A stretch of DNA of 53,231 bases, from positions 1 to 53,231 of the forward strand of contig NZ_VIDQ01000053.1 in NCBI RefSeq assembly GCF_009760915.1. Reading direction: 5' to 3'. Below, piece by piece: positions 24,645 to 33,366 of this stretch. Each line of letters begins with the position of its first letter. Position 1 is the stretch's first letter. The notes below the pieces were generated by a model. That model did no database searches, was not told where the DNA came from, and was given only the letters and a program-made list of their open reading frames with translations. Made by a program: the position numbers and the translations under genes. The stretch comes from Azohydromonas aeria. Its GTDB lineage: Bacteria > Pseudomonadota > Gammaproteobacteria > Burkholderiales > Burkholderiaceae_C.

Positions 24645-26069
24645 TCACGACCGTTGGGCGCGCAACGGCAGGCGCAGCCGGTGGCCCCGCGACGCCAGCC
24701 CGGGTGCCGCGCGCGGCAGCGTGGCCAGCAGCGGCAGCTCGACGGCGCTGATCAGCTCCTCGACGCTGCGGATGCGCGGCGCGCGCAGCTCGCGCCACAG
24801 CGCCAGCCCCAGCCCCAGCAGCGAGCCCAGCACCGCGGCACAGGCCGCGAGCAGCAGCAGCTTGGGGCTCGACGGCAGGTACGGGCGCGTCGCCGGCGTC
24901 AGCAGGTAGACGTTGGTCTGCTGCAGCTGCGACTCCAGCGCGGCCTGCGACTGGCGCGTGGTGGCCGCGTCGAGCGCGCGCTGGGCGCTGTCCACGTCGC
25001 GCTGCAGCACCGCCATCTCGTTGTTGCCGCTGGTCATCGCCAGCACCTTGGCCTTCTGGGCCTCCAGCGCCGCCTTGACCTCGGCCTCGCGCTGGCGGTT
25101 GACGGCATCGCTGGAGCCGACCAGGCGCACCGCCGTCTCCATCTCCCTGTCGAGCCGGGCCTGCAGCTGCTCGAGCTGGCTGCGCGCGCGCTGGACCTGG
25201 GGATGCTGCTCGCCGTACTGGGTCTGCAGGTTCTGCAGCTCGGCCTCGGCCGTGACGATGCTGCCGCGCAGGCTGGCCGTCAGGCCGCCGCTGAGCACGT
25301 CCGGCGAATTCCGGGGATCGGAGCGCGCCTGGGCCTGGCGCGATGCGCTTTCCACGCGCTGCGTCTGGATCTGCACCAGCTGTGCCGCGAGCTGGGTGAG
25401 CTTGCCGCTCTCGATGTCGAGCTGGCCGCCGGCGACGCCCAGGCGCTCGTGCTCGCGCTGGTAGCGCGCCAGGCGCTCCTGGGCCAGCTCCAGGTTGCGC
25501 CGCAGCGTCGCGGTGCGCTGCTCGAACCAGCCCGTGAACTGGCGTGCCGGATCGACCTTGAGGTCGAGGTTGGTCTCGATGGCGGCGTTGGCGAACGCGT
25601 TGGCCACGGCCGCGGCCTGCGCCGCATCGGGGCCGGTGTAGGCGATGGCGATGATGTTGGAGTCGCGGTTGGGCTTGACCTGCAGCTTGCGCAGCAGCTG
25701 GTCGGCGATGTAGGGCACCGCCTCGCGGCCATCCCCGGCCTCGGCCCCGGTGGCGTCGCGCCAGCGCTGCAGCCACTCGGCGTCCTCGTGCAGGCGTAGC
25801 GACTCGACGACGCGGCGCGCGACGCGGCCCGAGGCGATGAGGTCCGTCTGCGTCGCCATCAGCGCCTGGGTGACGGCCTGCGTGCGATCCATGCTGCCGG
25901 CGTTCACGGGGTCCACCGGCTTGAGATCGACCAGGACCGAGGCCATGGCGGTGTAGCGCTTGGGCAGCACCAGGCCGGCGGCCAGCGCCAGCAGCAGCAC
26001 GGCCAGCGTTGCCGCCGCCAGCGTGCGCCAGCGGTGCAGCACCGCGATCACGAGTTGGGACACCGTCAT
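24645..26069 (-). CDS. epsF: EpsF-type chain-length determinant (Wzz/PCP) protein
   Basis: A 474-residue polysaccharide co-polymerase anchored by two transmembrane helices, near residues 15-36 and near 410-430. Between them is a long periplasmic coiled coil rich in Gln, Ala and Arg (for example VQRARSQLEQLQARLDREME). The N-terminal Wzz motif LVDLKPVDPVNAGS and the C-terminal PYLPSSPKLLLLAACAAVLGS fit the EpsF/GumC class. ATG 26069 has GGGAG upstream. It pairs with EpsG immediately downstream; the kinase is a separate protein rather than fused. Confidence 0.88.
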   Translation of the reverse strand: MTVSQLVIAVLHRWRTLAAATLAVLLLALAAGLVLPKRYTAMASVLVDLKPVDPVNAGSMDRTQAVTQALMATQTDLIASGRVARRVVESLRLHEDAEWLQRWRDATGAEAGDGREAVPYIADQLLRKLQVKPNRDSNIIAIAYTGPDAAQAAAVANAFANAAIETNLDLKVDPARQFTGWFEQRTATLRRNLELAQERLARYQREHERLGVAGGQLDIESGKLTQLAAQLVQIQTQRVESASRQAQARSDPRNSPDVLSGGLTASLRGSIVTAEAELQNLQTQYGEQHPQVQRARSQLEQLQARLDREMETAVRLVGSSDAVNRQREAEVKAALEAQKAKVLAMTSGNNEMAVLQRDVDSAQRALDAATTRQSQAALESQLQQTNVYLLTPATRPYLPSSPKLLLLAACAAVLGSLLGLGLALWRELRAPRIRSVEELISAVELPLLATLPRAAPGLASRGHRLRLPLRAQRS

Positions 26070-26100
26070 GCGTCGCTCCCTGCTTGCCTTGTCGCGCGCC

Positions 26101-27438
26101 TCATGCCGCGGCCGCCAGGGCGCGCCCGATGGCGTGGTGCTCCAGGCCCGCGGCCGCCATCTCGGCGGGGCCGTAGAGGTTGCGGCCGTCAAACACCACC
26201 GGCTGGCGCAGCAGCGCGCGCAGCCGTGCGAAGTCGGGGCTGCGGAACTGCAGCCACTCGGTGGCCACGAGCAGCGCGTCGCAGCCCTGCGCCGCCTCGT
26301 CCGCCGTGGCCGCGAACGCCAGCCGCGGCGTGCTGCCCAGCCGGCGCCGGGCTTCGGGCATCGCCACCGGGTCGAAGGCCGTCACGCTGGCGCCGCGCTG
26401 CAGCAGCGCCTCGATCAGCACCAGGCTGGGCGCCTCGCGCATGTCGTCGGTGTTGGGCTTGAAGGCCAGGCCCCACAGCCCGAAGCGCAGGCCGTCGAGC
26501 GCCTCGCCGAAGCGCGCCACGATCTTGTCCACCAGCACCCGCTTCTGGCGCTCGTTGGCGCTCTCCACCGCGCCCAGCACGTCCAGCGCCACCGCGTGCT
26601 CGCGCGCGGTGCGCTGCAGGGCCTTCACGTCCTTGGGGAAGCACGAGCCGCCGTAGCCGATGCCGGCGTAGAGGAAGTGCGTGCCGATGCGCGGGTCGCT
26701 GCCGATGCCGTGGCGCACCGCCTCGATGTCGGCGCCCACGCGCTCGGCCAGGCCCGCGAGCTCGTTCATGAAGCTGATGCGCGTGGCCAGCATGGCGTTG
26801 GCCGCGTACTTGGTCAGCTCGGCGCTGCGCGTGTCCATCAGCACCAGCCGCTCGCGGTTGCGGCAGAACGGCGCGTACACGGCCCGCAGCAGCAGCAGCG
26901 CGCGCTCGTCGCGCGTGCCCACGATGACGCGGTCGGGCCGCATGAAGTCCTCGACCGCGCTGCCCTCCTTCAGGAATTCGGGATTGGAGGCCACGGCGAA
27001 CTCGACCTGGATGCCGCGCGCGGCGAGCTCCTCGCGCACCACCGCCTCCACGCGGTCGGCGGTGCCCACCGGCACGGTGCTCTTGTTGACGATGACCTTG
27101 TAGTCGGTCATGTGCCGGCCGATGCCGCGCGCCGCCTCCAGCACGTACTGCAGGTCGGCGCTGCCGTCCTCGTCGGGCGGCGTGCCCACGCCGATGAACT
27201 GCAGCGTGCCGTGGCGCACCGCCGCCGCCGTGTCGGTGGTGAAGTGCAGCCGCCCGGCCTCGACGTTGCGGCGGATCACCGCCTCCAGCCCCGGCTCGTG
27301 AATGGGCACCTTGCCGTCGTTGAGCAGCGCGATCTTGCGGGCGTCCACGTCCAGGCACATGACGTCGTTGCCCATTTCCGACAGGCACGCCCCGGTCACG
27401 AGACCGACATATCCGCTGCCGATGATGGTGATTTTCAA
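26101..27438 (-). CDS. ugd: UDP-glucose 6-dehydrogenase
   Basis: Oxidises UDP-glucose to UDP-glucuronate with two NAD, supplying an acidic sugar. The 445-residue protein has N-terminal GSGYVGLVTGACLSEMG for NAD, the substrate segment NPEFLKEGSAVEDF, and the catalytic Cys266 within GYGGSCFPKD. The C-terminal domain has LWGLAFKPNTDDMREAPS. Length and motifs are standard. It overlaps the upstream glycosyltransferase stop by 4 bases. Its place in the operon predicts a uronic-acid-containing exopolysaccharide. Confidence 0.95.
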   Translation of the reverse strand: MKITIIGSGYVGLVTGACLSEMGNDVMCLDVDARKIALLNDGKVPIHEPGLEAVIRRNVEAGRLHFTTDTAAAVRHGTLQFIGVGTPPDEDGSADLQYVLEAARGIGRHMTDYKVIVNKSTVPVGTADRVEAVVREELAARGIQVEFAVASNPEFLKEGSAVEDFMRPDRVIVGTRDERALLLLRAVYAPFCRNRERLVLMDTRSAELTKYAANAMLATRISFMNELAGLAERVGADIEAVRHGIGSDPRIGTHFLYAGIGYGGSCFPKDVKALQRTAREHAVALDVLGAVESANERQKRVLVDKIVARFGEALDGLRFGLWGLAFKPNTDDMREAPSLVLIEALLQRGASVTAFDPVAMPEARRRLGSTPRLAFAATADEAAQGCDALLVATEWLQFRSPDFARLRALLRQPVVFDGRNLYGPAEMAAAGLEHHAIGRALAAAA

Positions 27439-28619
27439 GATTTACCCCGCAGGTTTGGCACGGCCGGATCCATGGCAGCCAGCGAATAGGCCGCGAACAG
27501 CCTTTTCCCGAAGCTTTCGGCGTTGAACCGCAATACCGCCTGCTGCCGCGCCGCCTGGCCCAGGCGGGCGCGCAACTCGGCGTCGTTGAGCAGCGTCGAA
27601 ATGCAGTCGAGGAATTCCTGCACGCTGCCGCACAGGTAGCCGGTGTCGCCATGGGAAATCACGGCGCGATGCTGCTCGCAATCCATGGCGACGCAGGGCA
27701 GCCCCAGCGCCATGGCACTGACCAGCGTCACCGGGAATCCCTGCGCCGCGTCGGGCGCGACATAAAGCCAGCCCGTGGCCAGGTGCAGCGCATGGTCGTC
27801 GTCCATGCCCAGCACGCGCACGCCCGCCGCCTTCAAATGCAGCGACTGCGTGGCACCGGCACGGCCGATCCATTCGAAATGGATCCGGTTTTCGCCAGCG
27901 CCCAGCAGCACGGCCAGCTGCGAGAAATTCTCGACGCCACGGGCGCTCGGCGCGTGTCCGCCCGACAATATCAAGGGCTGCGCCGACTCGTGGCGCGGAT
28001 GGGCCAGGAACGGGATATTGTCGGCAGCGGCGGCCAAACCCGTCGAGCTCCAGATCTGCAGCGCCCGGCGCGCCTGCGGCACGTAGGTGACCGGCGCCGG
28101 CCGGGCATTCTGGAAAATGCGCCGCAAGGCCGACAGCGCACGCGCCCCTGATTTTCCCAACCGGTTCAGGGTGCGGAATCCGTACAGCGAGAAATAGACC
28201 GGCACGCCGATCCGGGTGCGGTGCAGCGCCAGCACGCCGACGGCACCGGGCAACAGGCCGTGCAGGTGAATGGCGTGCGGCACGCCGGTATGCAGCAGGG
28301 TGTCGATGGTCCGGGCCACAGCGCGCCATTGCGACAGCGGATTTCGCACCGGCGCCACCAGGAACAGTTCCGCCGCCGGGTCGAGCTGGACCAGGCAATG
28401 GCGGTGCTCGTCCTTGTCGATCAATACCACGCAGGCGTCGAAACCATGGGCGGCGGCGGCGCGCAGCGACGCGCGCAGCCCGTCCAGGATTTCAGCGGTG
28501 ACGCTGCCGGCGACGTGCACGACGGTTTGCGCCGGCACCTGCATGCCCGCCGCCGCCGCCGGTGCCGCGTGCGCCTGCCCGACCGCCACCACCTCGATGG
28601 CCGACGTGTCCATGCCCAT
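27435..28619 (-). CDS. GT-B glycosyltransferase (family 4-like)
   Basis: A 394-residue protein with weaker family signals than its neighbours. The C-terminal half has the GT-B pattern: LATGWLYVAPDAAQGFPVTLVSAMALGLPCVAMD, followed by HGDTGYLCGSVQEFLDCIS, matching the donor-binding region of family 4 enzymes. The N-terminal half (HIHLHGLLPGAVGVLALHRTRIGVPVYFSLYG) is acceptor-side. Start ATG 28619 overlaps the sugar transferase stop by one base (TGATG). Base composition is visibly less GC-rich than most of the operon. Confidence 0.78.
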   Translation of the reverse strand: MGMDTSAIEVVAVGQAHAAPAAAAGMQVPAQTVVHVAGSVTAEILDGLRASLRAAAAHGFDACVVLIDKDEHRHCLVQLDPAAELFLVAPVRNPLSQWRAVARTIDTLLHTGVPHAIHLHGLLPGAVGVLALHRTRIGVPVYFSLYGFRTLNRLGKSGARALSALRRIFQNARPAPVTYVPQARRALQIWSSTGLAAAADNIPFLAHPRHESAQPLILSGGHAPSARGVENFSQLAVLLGAGENRIHFEWIGRAGATQSLHLKAAGVRVLGMDDDHALHLATGWLYVAPDAAQGFPVTLVSAMALGLPCVAMDCEQHRAVISHGDTGYLCGSVQEFLDCISTLLNDAELRARLGQAARQQAVLRFNAESFGKRLFAAYSLAAMDPAVPNLRGKS

Positions 28620-29341
28620 CACCGGGCTCCGTGGCCGGTGAGCACCACGCCCAGCGTCCGGAAAAGGATGCAGACGTCCATCCAGCCGCTGCGCTGCTCG
28701 ACGTAACGGCGGTCGAGCGCCACCCGCTCCTCGTAGCTCGTGGCATTGCGGCCGCTGACCTGCCACAAACCCGTCATGCCGGGCTTCACGCTCAAGTAAT
28801 GCCAGCGCACCTGGCCGTAACGCGGCAATTCGCCCAGCATGATCGGGCGCGGACCGACGAGATTCATGTCGCCGCGCAGGACGTTGAACAACTGCGGCAA
28901 TTCATCCAGGCTGGTCTTTCTGAGGAATTTGCCGATGGGCGTGATCCTGGGGTCGTTGCTGAGTTTCTGGTCCCGCTCCCATTCCGCACGCGCCGCCGGA
29001 TCGGTGCACAGCAGCGCCTGCAGCACCTGTTCGGAATTGCGCACCATGGTGCGAAACTTGAAGCACGGAAATACCTTGCCGCCCATGCCGACCCGGTAAT
29101 GCGCAAATGTGAACGGCGAGCCGTCGAAGCGCCAGATCATGGCAATGATCAACAGCATCAGGGGGGCGAACAGCAGCAGCAGGATCAGGGCGGAAAATTG
29201 ATTAAGAAATGCCCATGCCATGGCTTCCTTCATTGCGCCCATGGGCGTGAAACGTTGCGGCGATATGGGTAAAGAAGCTGCTGACTGCACGGGACTCCCC
29301 CTTGAGAATGCAGATCGTTGCCTGGTGCTGCATTGCAACAT
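28619..29341 (-). CDS. Initiating undecaprenyl-phosphate sugar phosphotransferase
   Basis: First gene of the operon and the likely initiating enzyme, moving a sugar 1-phosphate to undecaprenyl phosphate. The 240-residue protein is the short single-helix type (helix about 48-68, SALILLLLFAPLMLLIIAMIW) followed by the bacterial sugar transferase domain: FKFRTMVRNSE, KLSNDPRITPIGKFLRKTSLDELPQ (Asp-Glu motif), MNLVGPRP and PGMTGLWQVSGR. ATG 29341 has no clear ribosome binding site; internal ATG 29242 (MGAMKEAM) is a possible start that keeps the membrane helix. Codon choice is less GC-rich than in later operon genes. Confidence 0.9.
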   Translation of the reverse strand: MLQCSTRQRSAFSRGSPVQSAASLPISPQRFTPMGAMKEAMAWAFLNQFSALILLLLFAPLMLLIIAMIWRFDGSPFTFAHYRVGMGGKVFPCFKFRTMVRNSEQVLQALLCTDPAARAEWERDQKLSNDPRITPIGKFLRKTSLDELPQLFNVLRGDMNLVGPRPIMLGELPRYGQVRWHYLSVKPGMTGLWQVSGRNATSYEERVALDRRYVEQRSGWMDVCILFRTLGVVLTGHGAR

Positions 29342-29885
29342 GAGTTTTTGAATACGTGCTTTCCCCTATTCGTGGGGTAATTCCAGCGTGTGCGCGGCCT
29401 TCATAAGCTAATGCATGGCGCGCTTCTTGTGATATGTGACGCCCCCCCTCGATCCAGGCTGCGCCCAGCGAGTTTGCTTATTCGATTGGCTCGTTATTGG
29501 TGCGCCGGCGCATGGGTATGGTGCATACCCGGGAGGAACTCGCGGTACGGCGGTGCATGCTGAATGCTGCACAGGAGTTGGATCAATATGCGCAACGCCG
29601 TGGTTACGTAAACTGATGTGACCAGGGTAGCCAGGGGTTCAACGGCCGGCACTGTACCGGTGAGAAACGGGCGACCGGGGACAATGCTCCGGAAACTGCG
29701 CCCACGAGGCAGCCGGCATTTGCCGGCGCTGCACCAGCGAGCATGAACGCCACATGAACGGCGGCCCCATGGTTGCCACCGGACGCACGTGCAACCAAGC
29801 GCAAGAGACGGGAAACAAAAAGCCGACTCCGGGTTTACTCTAACTCCTGCTGCAGTGCAGCAATCGTGCACAACAAGGAGTTCAG
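29342..29885. promoter_or_regulatory. Divergent control region between exopolysaccharide operon and carbonic anhydrase
   Basis: These 544 bases have no convincing gene and are less GC-rich than the flanks. They must hold the leftward promoter of the 17-kb polysaccharide operon and the rightward promoter of the carbonic anhydrase gene. Two adjacent perfect inverted repeats lie in the middle: TGCGCCGGCGCA (29501-29512) and GGGTATG-GTG-CATACCC (29514-29530). I could not fix a convincing -35/-10 pair on either strand. Confidence 0.55.
29848..29862. promoter_or_regulatory. 15-bp palindrome before carbonic anhydrase
   Basis: TGCTGCA, G, TGCAGCA is a perfect palindrome around one base and ends 23 bases before the ATG of the carbonic anhydrase gene, just ahead of its AGGAG. 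It could be an operator or an RNA hairpin near the ribosome binding site. No regulator can be named. Confidence 0.4.
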
Positions 29886-30569
29886 ATGGACCTGCCAACC
29901 CGTTTACTGCTCGAAAACCAGGCCTGGGCTGACGAGATCGACGCGCGCGCGCCGGCGTATTTCGAGCGCATGAGCGCCGGACAGCAGCCGGGCGTGTTCT
30001 GGATCGGCTGCGCCGACAGCCGCGTGCCGGCCGAGCGCATCGTCAATGCCGCGCCGGGCGAGCTGTTCGTGCATCGCAGCATCGCCAACCTGGCGCTGCC
30101 CGACGACAACAGCGTGATGAGCGCGCTGCAGTACGCGCTGGACGTGCTGGGCGTGGGCGCCGTCATCGTCTGCGGCCACGACGCCTGCGGCGGCGTGCGC
30201 GCCGCGATGCTGCCGCCGGCGCAGGAGGAGGGCGAGGAGGTGGCCAGCCTGGACCAGGCGCGCGGCGACTACCTGGCCGAGCGCATCCGCCCGCTGCGCC
30301 GGCTCTACCGGCAGCACCGCCACCAGGTCGAGGCCGCCGGCGAGTCGCTGGACGGCGACGCGGCGCTGGCGGCGCAGGTGGACCGGCTGGTCACGCTCAA
30401 CGTGGTCGAGCAGGTGCGCGCGCTGGCCGGCACGGCGCTGGTGCAGCGCGCCTGGCAGCGCGGCCAGCCGCTGCGGCTGCTGGGCTGGGTCTATGGCCTG
30501 CGCAACGGCCGGCTGCGCCAGGTGCATGCCATCGACGCGCCCGGCGTGGCGCTGCGCCAGGCGGCCTGA
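29886..30569 (+). CDS. can: Beta-class carbonic anhydrase
   Basis: Zinc enzyme interconverting CO2 and bicarbonate in the cytoplasm. The 227-residue protein has the beta-class ligands C42 (IGCADSRVP), H98 and C101 (GHDACGG), plus the Asp44-Arg46 dyad. AGGAG seven bases upstream supports ATG 29886. The SulP transporter gene follows after 79 bases in the same direction, a pairing seen for bicarbonate uptake systems. Length matches E. coli Can (220). Confidence 0.94.
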   Translation: MDLPTRLLLENQAWADEIDARAPAYFERMSAGQQPGVFWIGCADSRVPAERIVNAAPGELFVHRSIANLALPDDNSVMSALQYALDVLGVGAVIVCGHDACGGVRAAMLPPAQEEGEEVASLDQARGDYLAERIRPLRRLYRQHRHQVEAAGESLDGDAALAAQVDRLVTLNVVEQVRALAGTALVQRAWQRGQPLRLLGWVYGLRNGRLRQVHAIDAPGVALRQAA

Positions 30570-30648
30570 GCGCCCTCGCTTGCGCCCACAGCCCCGACCC
30601 CCGATCCCCGTTCCCTGACTCCCGCGCGAATTCCCGCGCCTCACTCCC

Positions 30649-32262
30649 ATGCAGTCTCCCGTCTCCACGGGCCCCGCTTCGGCCGGCGCCCTGTTCCGTC
30701 ACTTGCGCCACGACCTGCCCGCCGGCGTCGTGGTGTTCCTGGTCGCCCTGCCGCTGTGCCTGGGCATCGCGCTGGCCAGCGGCGTGCCGCTGCTGGCGGG
30801 CATCGTCTCGGGCGTGGTCGGCGGCCTGGTGGTCGCCGCGCTGTCGGGCTCGCAGCTCAGCGTCAGCGGCCCGGCCGCGGGCCTGGTCGTCATCGTCGTC
30901 AATGCCATCGCCACGCTGGGCAGCTTCGAGGCCTTCCTGGCCGCCGTCGTGCTGGCCGGCGCGCTGCAGTGGCTGTTCGGCCGGCTGCGCGCGGGTGACC
31001 TCGGCGCCTGCTTCCCGTCCTCGGTGATCAAGGGGATGCTGGCGGCCATCGGGCTGCTGCTGATCATCAAGCAGCTGCCCGTGGCCTTCGGCTTCGCCTC
31101 CACGCCGCAGCTGCTGCAGGCCGTGCCCGACGACTCGCAGGCGCTGGACGCCATGGCGGCCGTGCTCGATTCGGTGACGGAAGGCGCGGTGCTGGTGGCC
31201 GGCGGCGCTTTGTTGATCCTCTTCGCCTGGGAGCTGCCCGCGGTCAGGCGGCTGCCGGTGCTGGGCCGGCTTCCCGGCGCGCTGCTGGCGGTGCTGTGGG
31301 GCGTGGGCTGCCAGGCGCTGCTGCGCAGCGTGGCGCCGGCCGAGGCGCTGGTGGCGCACCAGCTGGTGTCGCTGCCCGAAGTCACGGGCTGGGATTCGCT
31401 GCTGTCGCAACTGGCCTCGCCCGACTGGTCGGCGCTGTCGAATCCGCAGATCTACACCGTGGCGCTGACGCTGGCCGTGGTGGCGAGCCTGGAGACGCTG
31501 CTGAGCCTGGAGGCCACCGACCGGCTCGATCCGCTCAAGCGCGTGGCGCCGCCGAACCGCGAGCTGCAGGCGCAGGGCATCGGCAACATCGTCGCGGGCC
31601 TGCTGGGCGGGCTGCCGATCACGGCCGTGATCGTGCGCAGCTCGGCCAACATCCAGGCCGGCGCGCGCACGCGGCTGTCGGCGATGCTGCACGGCGTGCT
31701 GCTGCTGGCCAGCGTGCTGCTGCTGGTGGAGCTGCTGCGCTGGATCCCGCTGGCGGCGCTGGCCGCGGTGCTGCTGCACACCGGCTGGAAGCTGGCCAAG
31801 CCCGCCGTCGTCATGGCGGCCTGGCGCCAGGGCGCGGCCGGCTTCGTGCCCTTCGCGGTGACGGTCGCGGGCATCCTGGCCACGGACCTGCTCATGGGCA
31901 TCGGGCTGGGCCTCGCCACGAGCCTGCTGTTCCTGATCCACGCCAGCACGCGCGGCGCGCTGTCCATGACCTCGCGCGGGCAGGCGCACCTGCTGCAGCT
32001 GAGCAAGGACGTGTCCTTCTTCAACAAGGCCCGGCTGCGCGAGCACCTGGAGCGGGTGCAGCCCGGGCACTCGCTGATCATCGACGGCGCGCGCTGCAGC
32101 TTCATCGACCGCGACATCCGCGAGGCGCTCGACGACTTCGTGGCGCATGCGCGGCAGCGGCACATCGGCGTCGAGCTGCGCTCGATGCCGCCGGTGGCGC
32201 CGGAAGGCCCGTCGCGCCCGCGCCGGGGCTGGCGCGGCGAGGCGGCGGTGCAGTCGGCCTAA
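30649..32262 (+). CDS. SulP-family anion transporter with STAS domain, probable bicarbonate importer
   Basis: A 537-residue inner-membrane transporter of the SulP family. The N-terminal LPAGVVVFLVALPLCLGIALASG and the adjacent SGSQLSVSGPAAGL are the family signatures; about 11-12 helices follow, then a C-terminal STAS domain from about residue 440 (LSKDVSFFNKARLREHLERV ... IIDGARCSFIDRDI). SulP proteins carry sulfate, bicarbonate or dicarboxylates. Pairing with the carbonic anhydrase just upstream favours bicarbonate. The stop codon overlaps the stop of the converging AraC gene. Confidence 0.87.
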   Translation: MQSPVSTGPASAGALFRHLRHDLPAGVVVFLVALPLCLGIALASGVPLLAGIVSGVVGGLVVAALSGSQLSVSGPAAGLVVIVVNAIATLGSFEAFLAAVVLAGALQWLFGRLRAGDLGACFPSSVIKGMLAAIGLLLIIKQLPVAFGFASTPQLLQAVPDDSQALDAMAAVLDSVTEGAVLVAGGALLILFAWELPAVRRLPVLGRLPGALLAVLWGVGCQALLRSVAPAEALVAHQLVSLPEVTGWDSLLSQLASPDWSALSNPQIYTVALTLAVVASLETLLSLEATDRLDPLKRVAPPNRELQAQGIGNIVAGLLGGLPITAVIVRSSANIQAGARTRLSAMLHGVLLLASVLLLVELLRWIPLAALAAVLLHTGWKLAKPAVVMAAWRQGAAGFVPFAVTVAGILATDLLMGIGLGLATSLLFLIHASTRGALSMTSRGQAHLLQLSKDVSFFNKARLREHLERVQPGHSLIIDGARCSFIDRDIREALDDFVAHARQRHIGVELRSMPPVAPEGPSRPRRGWRGEAAVQSA

Positions 32263-33236
32263 CCGGCCTGCAGACCCGCCTGCGCACCGGCCTGGAAGCG
32301 CCAGGGATGCGAGCGCTCGGCCGCATCCCGGCGCCGGAACTCGCGCGGCGACTCGCCCACCGTGCGCTTGAACACCTTGGAGAAGCCGAAGGCGTCCTGG
32401 TAGCCGACCTGCCGCGCCACCTGCTCCAGCGTGGCGTCGGTCTCGCTGAGCAGGCTCATGGCGCGCTGCATGCGCAGCGTGCGCAGGTAGTTCAGCGGCG
32501 TGTCGCCCATGGCCTCGCGGAAGCGCTCGGCCAGCGCGGTGCGCGACAGTCCCGCGCGCTGCGCCAGCGTCTCCAGCGACCATGGGTGCGCGCAGTCGCC
32601 GTGCATCAGCGCCAGCGCGGCGCGCACCTGCGCATCGCGCACGGCGTGGCTCCAGCCGGCGCCGGCCGCGCCGGTGTCCTCGACCATGCGCCGCAGCAGG
32701 TGCACGAACACCACGTCCAGCAGCCCGTGCAGCACCGATTCCGCGCCCAGCTCGCGCTGCTGTGATTCCTCCACCAGCAGCCCCGCCGCCAGCGCCAGCG
32801 CCGAGAAGCGCGACAGGGTCTCGGCACGTATCACGAACCAGCCGGGCATCTGGCTGAAGAAGGGATGCACGGGCGTGTTCCACAACTGGTAGGCGCCGCT
32901 GATGACGGCCGCGGTGCCGGCGCCTGCTGGCGACGACGCCCCGTCCTGCGGGCCGTCACCGGTGCCGATGGGCTCCACCGCGATGCCGTCCAAAACCGGT
33001 TGCGTGCTCAATACGTGGCAGCAGCCGCGCGCCATCACCGCGATGTCACCTGCCTGCAGCCGCAGCGGTGCCGGCAGCCCGTCCGCGTGAATGAAGACCT
33101 CGCCCTGCACCAGCAGGTGCAGCCCGATGCTCTTGTCACAGGGAAAGCGCAGCGCGGTGGCGTCGGACAGGCGGCGCAGGTCCAGCAGCTTGCGGCGCAG
33201 GCCGGCTTGGCGGAACAGGTCGGAAAGCAGGTCCAT
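32259..33236 (-). CDS. AraC-family transcriptional regulator with cupin sensor
   Basis: A 325-residue regulator. The N-terminal half is an AraC-type cupin (Cupin_6-like; FPCDKSIGLHLLVQGEVFIH and LQAGDIAVMARGCCHVL), and the C-terminal part has two helix-turn-helix motifs (WSLETLAQRAGLSRTALAERF and ATLEQVARQVGYQDAFGFSKVFKR), the HTH_18 signature. Tandem CC at the end of the cupin (ARGCCHVL) is typical of this subgroup. It is divergent from the NmrA-like reductase gene, which it probably controls, across nested palindromes. It overlaps the SulP gene end by 4 bases tail to tail. Confidence 0.9.
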   Translation of the reverse strand: MDLLSDLFRQAGLRRKLLDLRRLSDATALRFPCDKSIGLHLLVQGEVFIHADGLPAPLRLQAGDIAVMARGCCHVLSTQPVLDGIAVEPIGTGDGPQDGASSPAGAGTAAVISGAYQLWNTPVHPFFSQMPGWFVIRAETLSRFSALALAAGLLVEESQQRELGAESVLHGLLDVVFVHLLRRMVEDTGAAGAGWSHAVRDAQVRAALALMHGDCAHPWSLETLAQRAGLSRTALAERFREAMGDTPLNYLRTLRMQRAMSLLSETDATLEQVARQVGYQDAFGFSKVFKRTVGESPREFRRRDAAERSHPWRFQAGAQAGLQAG

Positions 33237-33256
33237 GGCAGTGTGGGATCAGGCTG

Positions 33257-33300
33257 GCAATCCGCAAAGATCGTACGATCTGACATGAAAAGCGGATTGC
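33257..33300. promoter_or_regulatory. Nested inverted repeats between araC-type and nmrA-type genes
   Basis: A perfect 14-bp palindrome AGATCGTACGATCT (33268-33281) lies inside the arms of a second perfect inverted repeat, GCAATCCGC (33257-33265) and GCGGATTGC (33292-33300). The element sits 20 bases from the AraC start and 66 bases before the reductase start. It looks like an operator for one or two dimeric regulators. Confidence 0.6.
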
Positions 33301-33366
33301 AAGCCATGGAGGATACGCCGCAATGCCGGCAGCATGGAGGCCTGCAACTCCTGAAAGGACTCCTCC

